64,000 nucleotides of DNA from Thysanoteuthis rhombus (Eukaryota > Mollusca > Cephalopoda > Oegopsida > Thysanoteuthidae): assembly GCA_963457665.1 (NCBI GenBank), contig OY735222.1, forward strand, positions 36,099,891 through 36,163,890, given 5' to 3'. The position numbers and the translations under genes are program-made. This document shows positions 1 to 12,010 of the stretch, piece after piece. The notes under the pieces are model-generated. The model made no database searches, was not told where the DNA came from, and saw only the letters and a program-made list of their open reading frames with translations. Position 1 is the stretch's first letter, and every line of letters starts with the position of its first letter.

Positions 1-1494
1 TGTTATATCGCCCGCACTGCAGCTTTATACGAACTGATTTCTATTCATTTAGTTCGTGTGTGGCACTGAGTGCTTTCAAGTCTTTCCCAGATTCCCCTTA
101 TAGACAAAAAAACACACTGTAAGTCATGTTTGTTACTGTGACTCGACTCCTCCGCGCAAGTCTACCCGGCGTCGACTACTGAACTCATTCACCAATGAAA
201 TGTAGTACTGCGAAGAAAAAGATGATCTTAATATTTCAATAAATAGTTTTATTGTTAGTCCAAAAACTCATTCAACTTAGAATAATTTCAATTTTTGTAA
301 TGAAGTATTTCAACTCTAGGGTGTCTTCTTTTAAACAATAATTTATCCAATTAAACTGCAGGGGTGAATTAATTCATTAAGATAAATTAACTGGAAAAAT
401 AATTTCAATTGTTGTATCTCAATGAGTTGTTTTAATTCCATAGTGTGTTTTTGCTGGTCCTTGAGCGAAGAGTTATCGTGCACCGAGTTATCCTTGCGCT
501 TAGCTGTCGTGCACCGAGATGTTGGCGTTGAGTTGTCCGCAAAGATTTTAGGGAATAATTTGTTACTTTAGCTATTCCGAGACATTGACAGAGAACTGTT
601 GTAATGGTCCTCTATACTATCACCCTCTCTTTCTGTGTGCCTCATTTTCCTCTTCTTTCCGCTTTCTCTCTTCTTAATCTCTTGCCTCCTCTCTTTCTTT
701 CTCTTTTCATTCTCTCTATCCCCCTTTATTGATGTCTTCCTCAACCCCCATCCTCTCTCTTTCACTTATATTTAAGTGTTATTTTTATTTAATTAAATGT
801 AATTTTGAAGCAACTCACAATGAAGACTTTTTCCACAAGATTTCAGTTTAATTTTTCATCTTTCAAAATGTTAGATATTAGAAACCGTCAACCAAAAACT
901 GTCATAGATTTTTGGGTTGTTCTGACTGGCTGTATTCATCACTCATACAAGCCGCACCGATGGAGCTAGACGGCCGAACATTCAAACATTTACTCCTTTT
1001 TATGTCTAGAAAAATGGTCCTTTTGTTTTTTGAAAGTTCTCCTCCTAAATAGGCTGTTTTTACAGGGGGTTCAATTTACAATGTTAGTTTATGTTAAATG
1101 GATGCTTTAGTTTGTGTGCAGCAGCATTCACTCTTGTTTTCCGACGTCTATCAACAGAGGTAACTTATTCATTCATCACCCCTTTTTCCAATTTTTAACT
1201 GATTACCGTCAACAAGACATGCTGCCAAAAGATGTTGGTCATGTGACGGTTTCTATCGAGTGAATAACCCGACCTGTTTTCGATAATTAGCTCGAGTAAA
1301 TGAAAGGGGATCTTTGAAAAAAAAAAGCACGATTTCTCTCGAATTCTAAAAATTTATCCTTGAGCCTTTGTCCTTACGTTCAACTCTTTCAGAAACTCTT
1401 GATTATTGTATCAATTGTGACTCTTATTTACTTTCATCTTTATTTCCTAGTTGTTTTCTTTACAACTCATCTCTGCCATCTGTCTGCGGTAACG
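1..1494. other. non-coding stretch, nothing recognised
   Basis: AT-rich sequence with a pyrimidine-rich patch around 610-725. The only long reading frame here (568-765, minus) is the antisense of that CT-rich patch and is Lys/Arg/Glu-only low complexity, so it is not credited as a gene. I see no transposon domain, splice-flanked exon or RNA gene. Confidence 0.6.
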
Positions 1495-1620
1495 AGCAAA
1501 CAGTGCAGATCGAGAATAAAAGAATAAGATCCGGGTAAGATTCGAAATCACTTCCTCTTGCCAACAAGAAACCTGATTTACGACCAGCTGCTTTACCACT
1601 CAGATAAAGGAACTTCATGA
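1495..1620 (-). repeat. tRNA-related SINE, family E copy 1
   Basis: Shares a head motif (cagtgcagatcgagaat) with 34683-34800 (cagcgcagatcggaat), followed in both by an aataa-rich stretch and a B-box-like ttcgaa core. Looser relatives are at 16330-16410, 20635-20715 and 57530-57645. The order suggests a tRNA-derived head read on the minus strand. The family is defined only by comparison within this window. Confidence 0.5.
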
Positions 1621-2744
1621 TTTGCAGAAGTCTAAATCTCCCTTTTTAAAGGTACCTTTTACCCCGAATATTTTGCACTAACAGTATTTTTTGAAGCATT
1701 TATTATTAGATGAAGAATCTTAACCACCGGGAACTAATATGATAAGAGAGAGAGGGGGGGGACAAAGACGTAAGAAAAGGGGATTAAGATAGAGAGATTG
1801 CAGAAGAAAAAGAAGAGGAGAGAGAGGGGGAGTAAGCGACTGGGAAGAGAGTAAGCGGAAAGAAGTGGGAAAAGAGTAAGCTCGCTTCCTTACTCAGACG
1901 GTCGGAGTTTAGTTTACCACAAATATAATATTTAGATGAAGGTAAATTGTAGATCAAATTAAAACAATGGGCTATCATCTAATAAAAAGATGATATAGCC
2001 ATTCACTCAATACAAATCAACAGCTCCACTAAATGCAAATCATAAGAATATTTAGTCTCATCTCAAAATACTCGCTTGTTCACTAAGTCCAATTTTATTT
2101 GTAAAACTGCCATTTTTAAGAATCTTATCAAGCTATTTATAATTTTGATCATTCATATTCCAGAAACTCCAGTGAGTATATTTTCCAGTCTACACATACG
2201 TCTTGTAGAAATAGTAAGCCGAGCTCTTATGCTGGCAACGGCTTCCAGTAGACCGGGAGATTTTTTGGATGATGCTAAAAAGGTAAAAATTAAGTAAAAC
2301 ATAAGATTTAATTCTTTTATTAAACTATCAATTCTTATGAGCATCGTTTCAGTTGACAGTTGCATGCGGTATTTTTTTCATAAGGTCATCATCTGGTTGC
2401 TATTTGTGACACGGATGTAACACTTCCTAAATCTTGACTTGCTTAAACGCAAGATAAATTGCCATCTAAGATCATTGATGAGCGACTGTGAGTTATATCA
2501 ATTAACCAGTCTCTCATCTTCCGATATACTGTGTGTCTGAACCATAATTAATTCTGCAGCTATAAACAAAAGAACTGATCAAAAGCTGTTAAAATTATTT
2601 TAAATGGTTTTCCTTGAAAGTTTGCGACTGAAATGTAAAGAACCGTGTGAAATGTAAACCGGATCGTGAAATTTTAAGATTGGAGACGTCACAAGAGAGG
2701 GGTGAGAGGGAACAAACGATTCCGGGTGCATTGTGAAGGGGTGT
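1621..2744. other. non-coding stretch, nothing recognised
   Basis: Contains a purine-rich patch (1745-1880) and AT-rich sequence. Small reading frames at 1784-1978 (minus) and 2076-2297 (plus) have no recognisable motif or splice context and are treated as chance frames. Confidence 0.5.
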
Positions 2745-2860
2745 AAAATTAAAGCCTTTCAATAGGGCAGTGGGTGAAATGAATGTAGATACTCTCTTGG
2801 GGTTTGAACTCGGACCGTCGATTCCATTTTCCACACTGCTCGGCCACTTCTAGAGTCCAA
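2745..2860 (-). repeat. tRNA-derived SINE, family B copy
   Basis: Read on the minus strand this has an A-box-like gtggccgagcagtgtgg, then a B-box-like gagttcaaacccc about 35 nt later, as in a Leu/Ser-type tRNA head. The same layout occurs at 35275-35425, 41110-41275 and 51015-51125. The copies share aaaatggaatc-like spacer sequence and a tail with a conserved atgcctttc element in the better-preserved members. It is a transposed RNA-derived repeat, not a functional tRNA, because no cloverleaf can be closed. Confidence 0.55.
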
Positions 2861-3710
2861 TTTGTTAAATTAGGATTTCTGGAGGTTTTATATTTATTAT
2901 TTCAATTATCTTTATGCTGGAAACCCCAGTGTGAATGTCTTTCAGTCTACATAAACGTCTTGTACGGATTTATAGTGAAGTAGGAAGAGTCGTACATGTG
3001 TAAATGATGTTTCCGTAAGCCTAGGTGCGTGCGTTAAGACGATTTGTTTGTTCAACAAGTCTCGACTTTCTGGCGCCTATCAACGAGGTCGCTCTCCAGT
3101 GAAAGAAGTCTGAAAAAAGTCCTTGATGAAATCAGCCATCTTTCGTCTTCTCTTCTTCTCCACCCGACCGCAGATTTTTACCTTCTTTTTCCTTCTTCAC
3201 TTCATTGCAGAAAGCCAGGACTGAGATAGAAACCAATAAAAGAAAGTCCTTTTTTCTTGTGTCAGAAATATGAGTCGACGTATCTCATTTTAAAACTTCT
3301 CTGTCACCACAATTCAATGATGGTGTAGTCGTCCTCTTCTTTCCTTGTTTCTTTCCTCTTTGCATTAATTTTTTTTTTATTCATCATATCTTCTCGAGCC
3401 TGCAGTATTTTATTTTTTCTATTCCTTCTTTCTTTCTTTTCTTTTTCATTCTTTTTTTTTTCATTCCTTTTACTCAAAAACACCTTTGCACGAGCAACGC
3501 AGATTTCTTTATTAATTCCTTCTGCTTTCTTGCCGATTACTTATCCATTGCTTCATTTTCTTCTCATTCTTTTTTCTCCAATCATTCTTTCATTCGTCTT
3601 CCTTTATTCTATGCTTCTCAAAACGTCTCTTTCCTCCTCTTATTTATCCTCTTTCTCACCTTCTTCATCCATATTCCTCTCTTTCTTTCTCTTTTTCTTC
3701 CTCATTTTCA

Positions 3711-3763
<53 letters not shown>

Positions 3764-4204
3764 CTCACTTTCTCGCTTCTATATATAGGAATATTTTCTT
3801 CTCTATCTCTCCACTTCCTTTTCTCTCCTACCGTTTATCACTGTTCTCCCTTCTCTCTCTGCTCCTATCTCTCTCTTTCTCTTCCCCCGTATTCCTCTCT
3901 TTGACGTGGCTTAATGATAAACATACATTTCCTAACAAATGGCGTTTGTATGTACGTGATTACTTTGGACTTGAGCTTATTAACAGGCATCAAGGCTTCA
4001 GATTTATACCCCATGCTTTATCTGTATATCCATCCCCTCGAATAGATCTTGGGGTTGGGTGGGGTACCGTGGACAATCTCTCTCGCTTTCCTTCTCACCA
4101 CACTGTCTTCTATTCCTACTTTTCTCTTCATCTTTTTTCTTTTCTTTTTTCACTACAGCACAGAGCCAAAAGTGATGTGTAGGAGGATTATGTTGTTCCA
4201 AACT
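2861..4204. other. pyrimidine-rich non-coding stretch with (CT)n
   Basis: Mostly C/T on the plus strand, with a perfect (CT)n run at about 3715-3761. The 124-residue frame at 3530-3904 is Ser/Leu/Phe low complexity produced by that bias and is not considered a gene. Confidence 0.7.
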
Positions 4205-4412
4205 TTCGAGCAAGAGCACCGACTTGCCTTGAAAATCAGCATTCGAAATCCTCACTCGTCACATGGACACCAACAATTAGAAATATGCAACCACCACCAT
4301 TTTCTCATCCCCGTCATTTTTGTTGCGGGACACCATTCTGAGATCGAACCCACGACATTAGAGAATTGGTCTGCAAAACTAGCATGCTAATCGGTGCGCT
4401 ACGGGAGTTCCC
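4205..4412 (-). repeat. tRNA-derived SINE (minus)
   Basis: On minus, positions 4410-4330 read as a tRNA-like head: A-box-like tagcgcaccgattagcatg, then B-box-like gggttcgatctcag. The 3' part (4255-4215) contains ggatttcgaatgctgatttt, which recurs nearly unchanged on the plus strand at about 44917 (ggatttcaaatactgatttt). This supports a dispersed family. Confidence 0.55.
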
Positions 4413-4489
4413 TTGATTGATCCTTCATGACCAACCCATGTTTACTTATGAAGTTGGAAGGTATCTTCACTCGTGTTAGTCTGTCTGCC

Positions 4490-5100
4490 TTTTCGTCATT
4501 CAATATCTCTTATAGTTCTCCGTGAATTCCGATGAAATTCTGTGGAAATGTGGACAACGGGTTAAGAAAGAATCGTTTAGATTCGGGGGTAGATTCTTTT
4601 AAAGTTACCGATCTGCATTGTAGCAATATTTCCGTACAATATCTCAAAAAATGAATCTCCATGACATTTTGTGGAAGTATAGACAAAGAGTTTAGGAAGA
4701 ATTAGTTTCAATTTGGAGAAGATCCAGGATTTTTGCAGTACCTCCCTACATTGCGGCTTTATGTCAGCTCAATATCTTTGGAGTTCTCCATGAATTTCAA
4801 TTGAATTTTCTGGAAGGTTCGGCCATTTGGATTTCACATGAATTTCAATTCAATCTTTTGGAAGATTCGGTCATTAAGGGGTGGAGACAGCTTTTTTTTT
4901 TTATTGAGAAATATTTTTTCATCTTTTTCATACATATTATGTATTCACTCATATTTGTCCACACGATATCCCCAAAAGTTCCTAAGACATTTCAATGACA
5001 TTTTGTGAAAGGATGGACCATTGGCCTTGGAATGATTGATTAAATTGGGGGCGGTTCAAGGAATTTTTCACAGTTACTTCCTCTGTATGGTGGCTACACA
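4490..5100 (+). repeat. degenerate tandem repeat, about 120-150 bp unit (family D)
   Basis: Four imperfect units start near 4497, 4635, 4762 and 4960. Each shows the order: atatctc or atatccc, agttctcc or agttcct, a tgaatttc block, gacattttgtgga or a variant, a gtggaca-like block, a ggaagaat or gaaagaat block, and a gcagatc/gatcc block. Single diverged copies occur at 18055-18165 (plus) and about 62640-62800 (minus), so the unit also disperses. I cannot assign it to a known class. Confidence 0.55.
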
Positions 5101-5283
5101 GGGACTGATTTTCATCTAGTTTATAGTGACAATGGTGTTGGCTGGAGAAAGCACTCTGTTAGTGCTTTCTAGCTTTCTCTGTTCTTTTTCTCGTTCTTCT
5201 CATTCGCTTATCTTCTCTTTCTTTATTTTTCTTTCCTCGTTTTTTCTTTCCTTCCTTTGCATCCCCACCCTACCATATTGTCA

Positions 5284-5655
5284 AACTCTAATACAAAGTC
5301 TGGAGTTGATTTTGTTTTCCTACCGCAACAAAAACAACGAGGACAAACCTCACCAGAATGACAGATGTAAACCGATATGTCAAATTCCAATCACCCTTAT
5401 TTAGACTCACAACCAGCTGATTGCCGGGAGGCTGTCTTACTGACCGACCTAAATTGACAAGTCTTGGATAATAACGAAAATTTATTAATCTGATACACAT
5501 AGGCTTCTGTCATTATAATGAATAAGAACATTTTCACAAAAAATATATATCTACGTATTTTTTTATTTTTACATATACAATACGATAGTGGCAGGTATCA
5601 TCTTCAGTCGGAATAGAAATAGGAGTGGAGTTTGACCCTGCAGCAGCCAGGCTTG
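5284..5655. repeat. SINE family A, copy 1
   Basis: One of three clear copies, the others being 15798-16125 and 36150-36475, all in the same orientation. Shared landmarks in order: an aaagtctggag-like start, a caacaaaaacaacgaggac-like block, an aaccagctgattg-like block, a block around aactgacaag, and a strongly conserved end (atcatcttcagtcgga, then gcagcagccaggc). Read on the minus strand, the central block resembles a tRNA A-box region (tagctcagtaag in copy 2), so a tRNA-derived origin is likely. Confidence 0.7.
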
Positions 5656-5909
5656 CTTCATTTGGTCTTTGACCTTTTTTTATTTGCATCTCTCTTCCAT
5701 CCACTCTTCTGATTCTTAAGACTTTCTCCTACTTTCTTCCTTCTTTTTCTGCTCTTACCTTTTTCTTCGCTTTCTTCCTACATTCCTTCCCTCATTTTTC
5801 CCTTCTTTCTCGCATTCATTTCTTAATAATTCTTTTTTGTCTTTACTTCATCATTCAATCGATACATTCTCGTCTTTTGCAGTTTTTTTACCCCTGTCTC
5901 TTTTTGTAA

Positions 5910-5952
<43 letters not shown>

Positions 5953-6286
5953 ACCCTCTAACTCTGTCCACTTTCCTCAATTTTCAATAATACAATCTCT
6001 TCTTTTAAGAGTTTTTTTTTAAATTTCCTTCTTTTCTCTTTGTAACTTCCACCTTTTTCTCTCTCTTTTCCATATATCTACCTCCCTCTCTCTTTCTAAC
6101 CCTCTTTCTGCCTTCCTCTCTCTCTCTCTCTCCATAATCTCTTTCCTTTCCAGTTCTCTCCCTCTCTCTCATTCTCTCTCTTTTTCCAGCTCCCCTCTCT
6201 TTCCCTCTCTCCTTTCCAACATTTCTCCCTTTATTAACCATTTGCCCCTTATTTTTCTCTCTCTATCTCTTTCTTGTTCCTTCTTC

Positions 6287-6346
<60 letters not shown>

Positions 6347-6816
6347 TATCTGTTCTCCCCACCTTCCTTCCACCCATGCTCCCCCTTCCATTCTCCTTCC
6401 CCAAACCCAAACACTCCCTCCCCATCTTCTGGCCTACCGTCTCACCTTCATCAAATATCACACAATCGAGGCCACTGTTTTTATACTCCTCCCTTCTTTT
6501 TTTACGTCAATGCAAAAAAAACAAAAACCAGTTTTGTCTTACATTTTTAGATTTTTAGTTTAAATGGCATCATTTGATCTGGCGTCAGTTTTCGACCAAC
6601 TTCTTTAAAAAAATAAAACAAATCCAACGTTATCTCTCCAGTTTTTGATTTACTTTTAGAGCTGCCAACCTGCATGTTGCCTCGCCTTATCTGTGAGGCT
6701 TTTCAGTTAAGTTTCCACTGAACACATACACAGGGGCTCTCAAAAGTCACTATGTTTTCTGCTGTAGATGGGCGCTAAAGCCCCAATGGATGATGAAATC
6801 TGCGGATAATAACAAA

Positions 6817-6818
<2 letters not shown>
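5656..6818. other. pyrimidine-rich non-coding stretch with two (CT)n tracts
   Basis: Perfect (CT)n runs at about 5913-5951 and 6290-6343 lie in CT-biased flanks. Overlapping frames of 94-102 residues on plus and 78 on minus are Ser/Leu or Arg/Glu low complexity and are rejected as genes. From about 6550 to 6818 the sequence is ordinary AT-rich DNA with nothing recognised. Confidence 0.7.

Positions 6819-6877
<59 letters not shown>
6819..6877. repeat. (AT)n microsatellite
   Basis: Uninterrupted AT dinucleotide run of about 58 bp. It is followed directly by cagtgttgccaaa, which resembles the terminus of the hAT-like element at 22218, though no matching second end was found. Confidence 0.9.
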
Positions 6878-6879
<2 letters not shown>

Positions 6880-8680
6880 CAGTGTTGCCAAATTTATATT
6901 CATCTTTACAACTGGAATCGAGACAAAAACACCTAGAAACATTTCTCGTCTGATTTTTGTAAAACAGGTGATCTTAATTATGGTGTATGTTTTGGACGGA
7001 CTGTTTTCCTCGTCTACAAGTTCATTAGTTCACAACGTTTCTGTTGTGTGCCCTACGGTCATCGTCAGGTGTCCCTGGTTCGGGAAACATATACCTCCAG
7101 ATATATGTTTATCTGGAATCAAGGAACTGTATTAAATAATATTGATAAATTTAATGTGATTTTAATCGTCAACTATTTCTTTATCAAAACACCACTGATA
7201 TTATTTCTATAAAATAAACAAAAATATTACTCATTTCATCAAAAATCATCCAAGTAGCAATTTTTTTACGACCATCTTTTTAACCATTTAGAACAAGAAG
7301 AAAAATATCTAAATTTGACCAACCTTGGATGAGTGAAACAGTGACTGGCGATTCTGCGGATGGAGTGATTCTACTGTACAGACTTTTTTTTCCAGAAACA
7401 AACAAGCGAAAACTTCTGAGAGTCGATACACATGAGCTAAAATGTTTGAGAATTATGTTATTCAAATTTTGTGAAGTTCAAATAAGAATCGACGTAGCAT
7501 GACGTATGAGATACCATTTTTTCGAGCGAGGGCACACCCGTATAGTCTGAAGCCTATTTTTCTACTGAGAGAGTGTGTTGGTGAGGCATATTTTTTGTTC
7601 CACACAGAACAGATATTAACTGCGTTGTTGTTCAAATTACTGACCCCGTGGAAACATCCTTCCATGTGCTCAAGTCCTGGCCTACCCAAGGGATAAAGTC
7701 ACCAAGGATAATGAATTTGCCAGTCACTTGGATGAATGTGTATTAAAAGGCGATGTAGGTCAGAGTAGAATTTAAATTTTTGGAGTATTGACGGATACAC
7801 CCTGAAGACTGTAGCGTGGTGCTTAATATGTAGCATCCAGATTAGCTAATGGGTAAGCTTAGATGCAATGTTATTCCTCACCAGTTTGCTCAACCAGTAG
7901 TGTATAGCCTGTTTCCTGCTCTTTCAGGCTGCTTTGATCTGGAAAACGGGCCTCGCAGATGGCAGTGATGTCAATAATCAGCATTTCTCAAGATCGACGG
8001 GCAATCAGGGCAGAACGCCGTATGCCGTCTGTGTCTCTGATCTCTGATCGTTTTCACGTTTGAAGATTCGTTTTCGTTTAGTCTGAGTTTTTATCTTTTG
8101 CAATGGAACTTCAATCGAAAATATTCAAAGGGCGTGGTAAACCAACGGCGAGGGGAGGGAAATTGGCCGTTTTTTAGACCACGTCTCTGTGTGAATCGAG
8201 AAGTTCTGTCCTCACGCTAACCTAATCAGTCGCTCTAGGTGTTGTCGAATGAGATGATTGACTCCCGATTCAGCATCAACCTATCACTTATCCGTGATTC
8301 TCCTCCAATGTAGAATCGACTGCAGAGTTCAGCCTACACAATAAAGGAGCATTCCGATGGTATGAGTGACCTGGATGGATTGATGTACAGGTCACGGACA
8401 TACCATAAAACGTGTTTTTTAAGTTTCAACTTAGTATAAGTTAATGCAGCCTATTTTTCTTACACTATTGCCACCACTTCTCCCCCTACGTCTTAACTTG
8501 GAATTTAGCCGAAATGAGATGTTTGCAATACTTACCAAAACTTCTTGGCGAAAGACAGTTTTCACCGGATTCTCATCAGCCCGACGAATCGTTAATAATT
8601 TTGTTCTTAGATGTAAGTGGAGATCATGTGAATAAATAATTGTCCCACTGGTTCTGATCCTTTAATAAAGACCTGTCTGT

Positions 8681-8684
<4 letters not shown>
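6878..8684. other. non-coding stretch, nothing recognised
   Basis: Apart from the hAT-like terminus at its left edge, I find no transposon protein motif, tRNA-like head or splice-bounded exon. Small overlapping frames around 7280-7696 on both strands have no recognisable features. Confidence 0.5.
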
Positions 8685-8747
<63 letters not shown>

Positions 8748-8791
8748 AGAGTTGTGCATGTATGTATGAAACATACACATGCATATATACA

Positions 8792-8846
<55 letters not shown>

Positions 8847-8910
8847 AGGGTTGTGCATGTATGTATGAAACATACACATGCATATAGACAGTATATATAT
8901 ATATGTATAT
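8685..8910. repeat. 99-bp tandem duplication containing (AT)n and a small palindrome
   Basis: The segment gttgtgcatgtatgtatga occurs at 8751 and again at 8850, each followed by aacatacacatgcatata and each preceded by a long (AT)n run. The repeat period is about 99 bp. Each copy contains the palindromic core gcatgta...tacacatgc. Long Tyr/Ile frames here are artefacts of the TA repeat. Confidence 0.75.
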
Positions 8911-9054
8911 GTGTGTGATATACCTCCGGATATACATGTGTGTATGTGAGCCTATTCGCACGGTTGATTGAACCAGCTGTTCGAAAAGATATCAGAATCT
9001 AACAAACCACTTTGTTTAGCTTGATTCAATAGAACATACGACAGTCTTCAAAAC

Positions 9055-9990
9055 TCAATGTGAGAACTAGGAATAAACGAGGATTACATAATAGTAATTG
9101 AGAATATATACGAAAATGGCACTGCAATAATTAGATTCCATAAAGATTCTAACAAAATAAATACCGGAAAAGGAATAACTTGAGATGATAAATCACCAAA
9201 ACACTCGACTACGAGCCTCGGAAACACCTTTCAGAAAACCGACTGGGGAAATGTAAGAGTAAACATAGACGGAGAATGTAATACGGAGGATGTACAAAAA
9301 AAGTCAAGTGATCTAAACATAGAAAGCCTGAATGATGAACAAACACAAAAATAAAAATGCCAAATGATAAAGTTCCGAGAAAAATTATAAGAATAGAAGC
9401 GAAACCATAAAAAGAAGTAAATGAATACATTTACCAAGGTCAGGCGATAAAGCCAGAGAAAGACTACGGAAAAGAAATGAGACAAAGCATAGCAATTAGC
9501 TGGAAAACATATGGTATAAATAGAACAACACTGAAAAGCAAATTGCCAAAACGCTAAAAACGTAAAGTATGCAATCAATGCATAACACCAGGTGTGACGT
9601 ACGGATGAGGAACCTGGAAACTAACAAAACCACTCATTAACAGAGGGCAATGGAGAGAGTAATGTTAGGAATAACTCTTAAAAATAGAAAAAGATCAAGA
9701 TGAATCTGAGAGGAGACCAGGATGAAGGATGTCGTACAAATAATTAAGCAATAAAAATGGAGATGACCAGAGCTAATATCGAGGAGGGACTATTGATGGA
9801 GAAAAATGCTAACCAATGCCCGTGGTACAGTAAACGCAGTATGAAAAGACCAGACACAAAGACGGAGGGAACGAGATAGAAAAATATCGCAAGTAAAACA
9901 TGGAAGAGATTAGCGCAATCACGCTCGTCATGGGAGGAGAGAGGAAAGGCATTTGTCCAACGGCTGTTGCTACTGACGATGATATGAAGA
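9055..9990 (+). mobile_element. RTE-type LINE, reverse transcriptase remnant
   Basis: Heavily decayed, with many stops and frameshifts, but readable as the second half of an RTE-clade RT. Around 9085-9170 the frame gives ENIYENGTAIIRFHKDSNK, as in the RT palm. Around 9220-9270 it gives TDWGNVRVNIDGE, the usual segment just before the FADD box. At about 9415 comes an EYIYQGQ motif, then CNQCITPGVTYG. At 9901-9963 the C-terminal WKRLAQSRSSWEERGKAFVQ is intact. A short GAT-like 3' tail (gacgatgatatga) follows. The FADD catalytic motif itself is not intact. It differs from the RTE family at 46.6-58.6 kb, so it is probably an older or distinct subfamily. Confidence 0.8.
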
Positions 9991-9999
9991 AAATTTGAA

Positions 10000-10460
10000 A
10001 CATATGAGAATATATTGTTAAAAATAACTCAGGATAATACATTTTGCCCATACTCAAAAGATTACCAAGACCCCACATACGTGAAAACTAACTCAACTCA
10101 CCCATTATCAGTAATAAAGCAGATTCTAAATTCTATCAAAACGAGAATCGATTATAATTAGCCCCACAAAACATGAAAAGAAAGAAATATGCAATAACGC
10201 TTTGGAAAAAATGGTTTCAATCAGAAACTAAAATGTATGGAAAACAAAGATAACAGCACTCATAACAATAACAGTGAAGACAGAAGAAGAAACAGAAAAA
10301 GAAAAATACTTTGGTTCAACCCTCCTGACTGCAAACTAAAAAATATCAATATTGGAAAAGTTTTCTTCCGACTAATCAACAAACATTTCCCAATAGAAAA
10401 TCCACTGCATGACATCTTTAACTAAAATTCTTTGATAATCAGCTACAGGCTTTTTGAGCC
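10000..10460 (+). mobile_element. Penelope-like retroelement, C-terminal remnant
   Basis: The frames reconstruct a segment known downstream of the RT in some invertebrate Penelope-type elements. Around 10030-10110 an ITQDNTFCPY and STHPLSVIKQILNSIK region appears. A charged Asn/Arg-rich linker leads into KRKILWFNPP (about 10300-10330), then NIGKVFFRLINKHFP and a PLHDIFN end near 10420. Stops interrupt the first half. The GIY-YIG endonuclease that normally follows is not seen. It lies directly after the RTE remnant in the same orientation. The assignment to Penelope-like elements comes from recalled family motifs; the homologous-segment call is firmer than the clade name. Confidence 0.65.
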
Positions 10461-11955
10461 TGGAAGAGAAACTAAGAATTTTAAAGTTTAGAAATTAAGA
10501 AAAAAACCCTTCTGAATTAAAGGAACGAAGTGATATTGTAATGTAGTAACAAAGAGAAATTTAAACTTAAACGTTGATGAACACATGTTAACACAACAAT
10601 CAGAACGAAAAGAATGGTAAAATAATAAACAATATTACCAAGTATAATAGTTAAAGTTACACCAAAAACCCAATATGTATAATCACCGGTTTAATGCTGC
10701 CACCAATGAAGTCATAACTCGAAATCACTGTTACTTGAGTGTCTAACAACCAGTCTTATACAATTTCACACTCAGCCCCCGAGAAACTACAACTAAGATA
10801 ATACTAATTTAACTTTGGAACTCAAACCTAAACAGAGAAGATAATAATCATAATAATCATATATTTTCTTTAAGAAAAATAAAACTAGTTAAAAAAAATA
10901 AGTTGAACTATAGCGATAGATGTTTGAATACTTAAGTTAAAATTGAAATGAAATTAATTAGAATTAAAATCAAATTAAACTAAACACTAACATAACTGAA
11001 AATCTTGGGCGACAGTGACATTCGAATCCCACTCCTTTGCAACCAAATCTCCGACCCATCATATTACATTTATAAAATACTCCGTCCCATGAGCTCTTTA
11101 AAACCACCACATAAATACAAAATATGGAACCCCAAGTCACACTTCACTCCCTAAAACTAATTTCGTTCCGGATAAAAAGAAACTTTTTCCAATCTACCTC
11201 AATTCAAGGGGAAGGTGAATGGAACAGAGTAGCTTACACTGTGAGCCTGCAAATTCCTAGTGATATTAATTTAATTACTCTGCAAAATTTTATTGGGCAC
11301 TTTGAAAATAAGGAAATAAATTACATACACACACATACGTATGTATAGAGCACAAAAGTATATATGTATTCGTTTACATTTCTATATATAATTTCAATTC
11401 ACTTTTTTTTCTCTCATTTTTTTTTTCGTCCTACTCATCTTCCCCGTTCTCTTTTCTTTATATTTCCCATCGTTCCCAATTCTTCCTTTTTCATAAATCT
11501 ATCTCAAATAGCTTAACAAGCCTGAAACGGAAGGCATGGCTAACCAACCAAAAAATTACTTTCGATCCGATCGACTGTGGTGATGTTTTTTAAACTTTGG
11601 CCGCCATCTTTCCTTCCTTTAACGCTTTCTATTTTCATTAATTTCTTCTTTTTCATTTCTCTTTCTTTTTTTGCTTTTTCTCTTCATTTTCAATAGACAT
11701 TGCCCCTGAGAATTGTCTGAGACTCTCTGTTCATGTCTATCAAATTATTCATCCATTTGTTTACATGTTATTTATATGTCTATTTGTATAATTTAAGCAT
11801 CTTCGGAGGGCTTATTCTTTTTCTTCTCTTTTTTATTTCTTTTATCTCTTCATTTTTTCTTCTTCTCTTTTCTCGTCTTCCTTTTCCAAATTCTCGTCTT
11901 TCTTTTTTCAAATTCTCTTTCCTCTTTCTTCCTTCTCAATTCTTTCATCGCTATG
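10461..11955. other. AT-rich non-coding stretch
   Basis: Nothing recognised. A tRNA B-box-like cattcgaatccc occurs at about 11020 but no convincing A-box partner was found. The plus-strand reverse complement of a YY1-like word (ggccgccatctt) sits at about 11600. Confidence 0.45.
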
Positions 11956-12010
11956 ATTTCTTCTTCTTCTTCTTCTTCTTCTTCTTCTTCTTCTTCTTCT
12001 TCTTCTTCTT
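11956..12010. repeat. (TTC)n microsatellite
   Basis: About 18 trinucleotide units, producing poly-Ser and poly-Phe frames on the plus strand that are not genes. Confidence 0.9.

Noticed and set aside
4201..4390. Plus and minus frames around 4004-4390 as small genes
   Set aside because: They run through a tRNA-derived SINE and a CT tract; the apparent peptide similarity to 44.9 kb is shared SINE DNA.
6242..6558. Ser/Leu-rich plus frames, possible signal-peptide-like protein
   Set aside because: Generated by (CT)n; two overlapping frames are equally open and no coding bias is visible.
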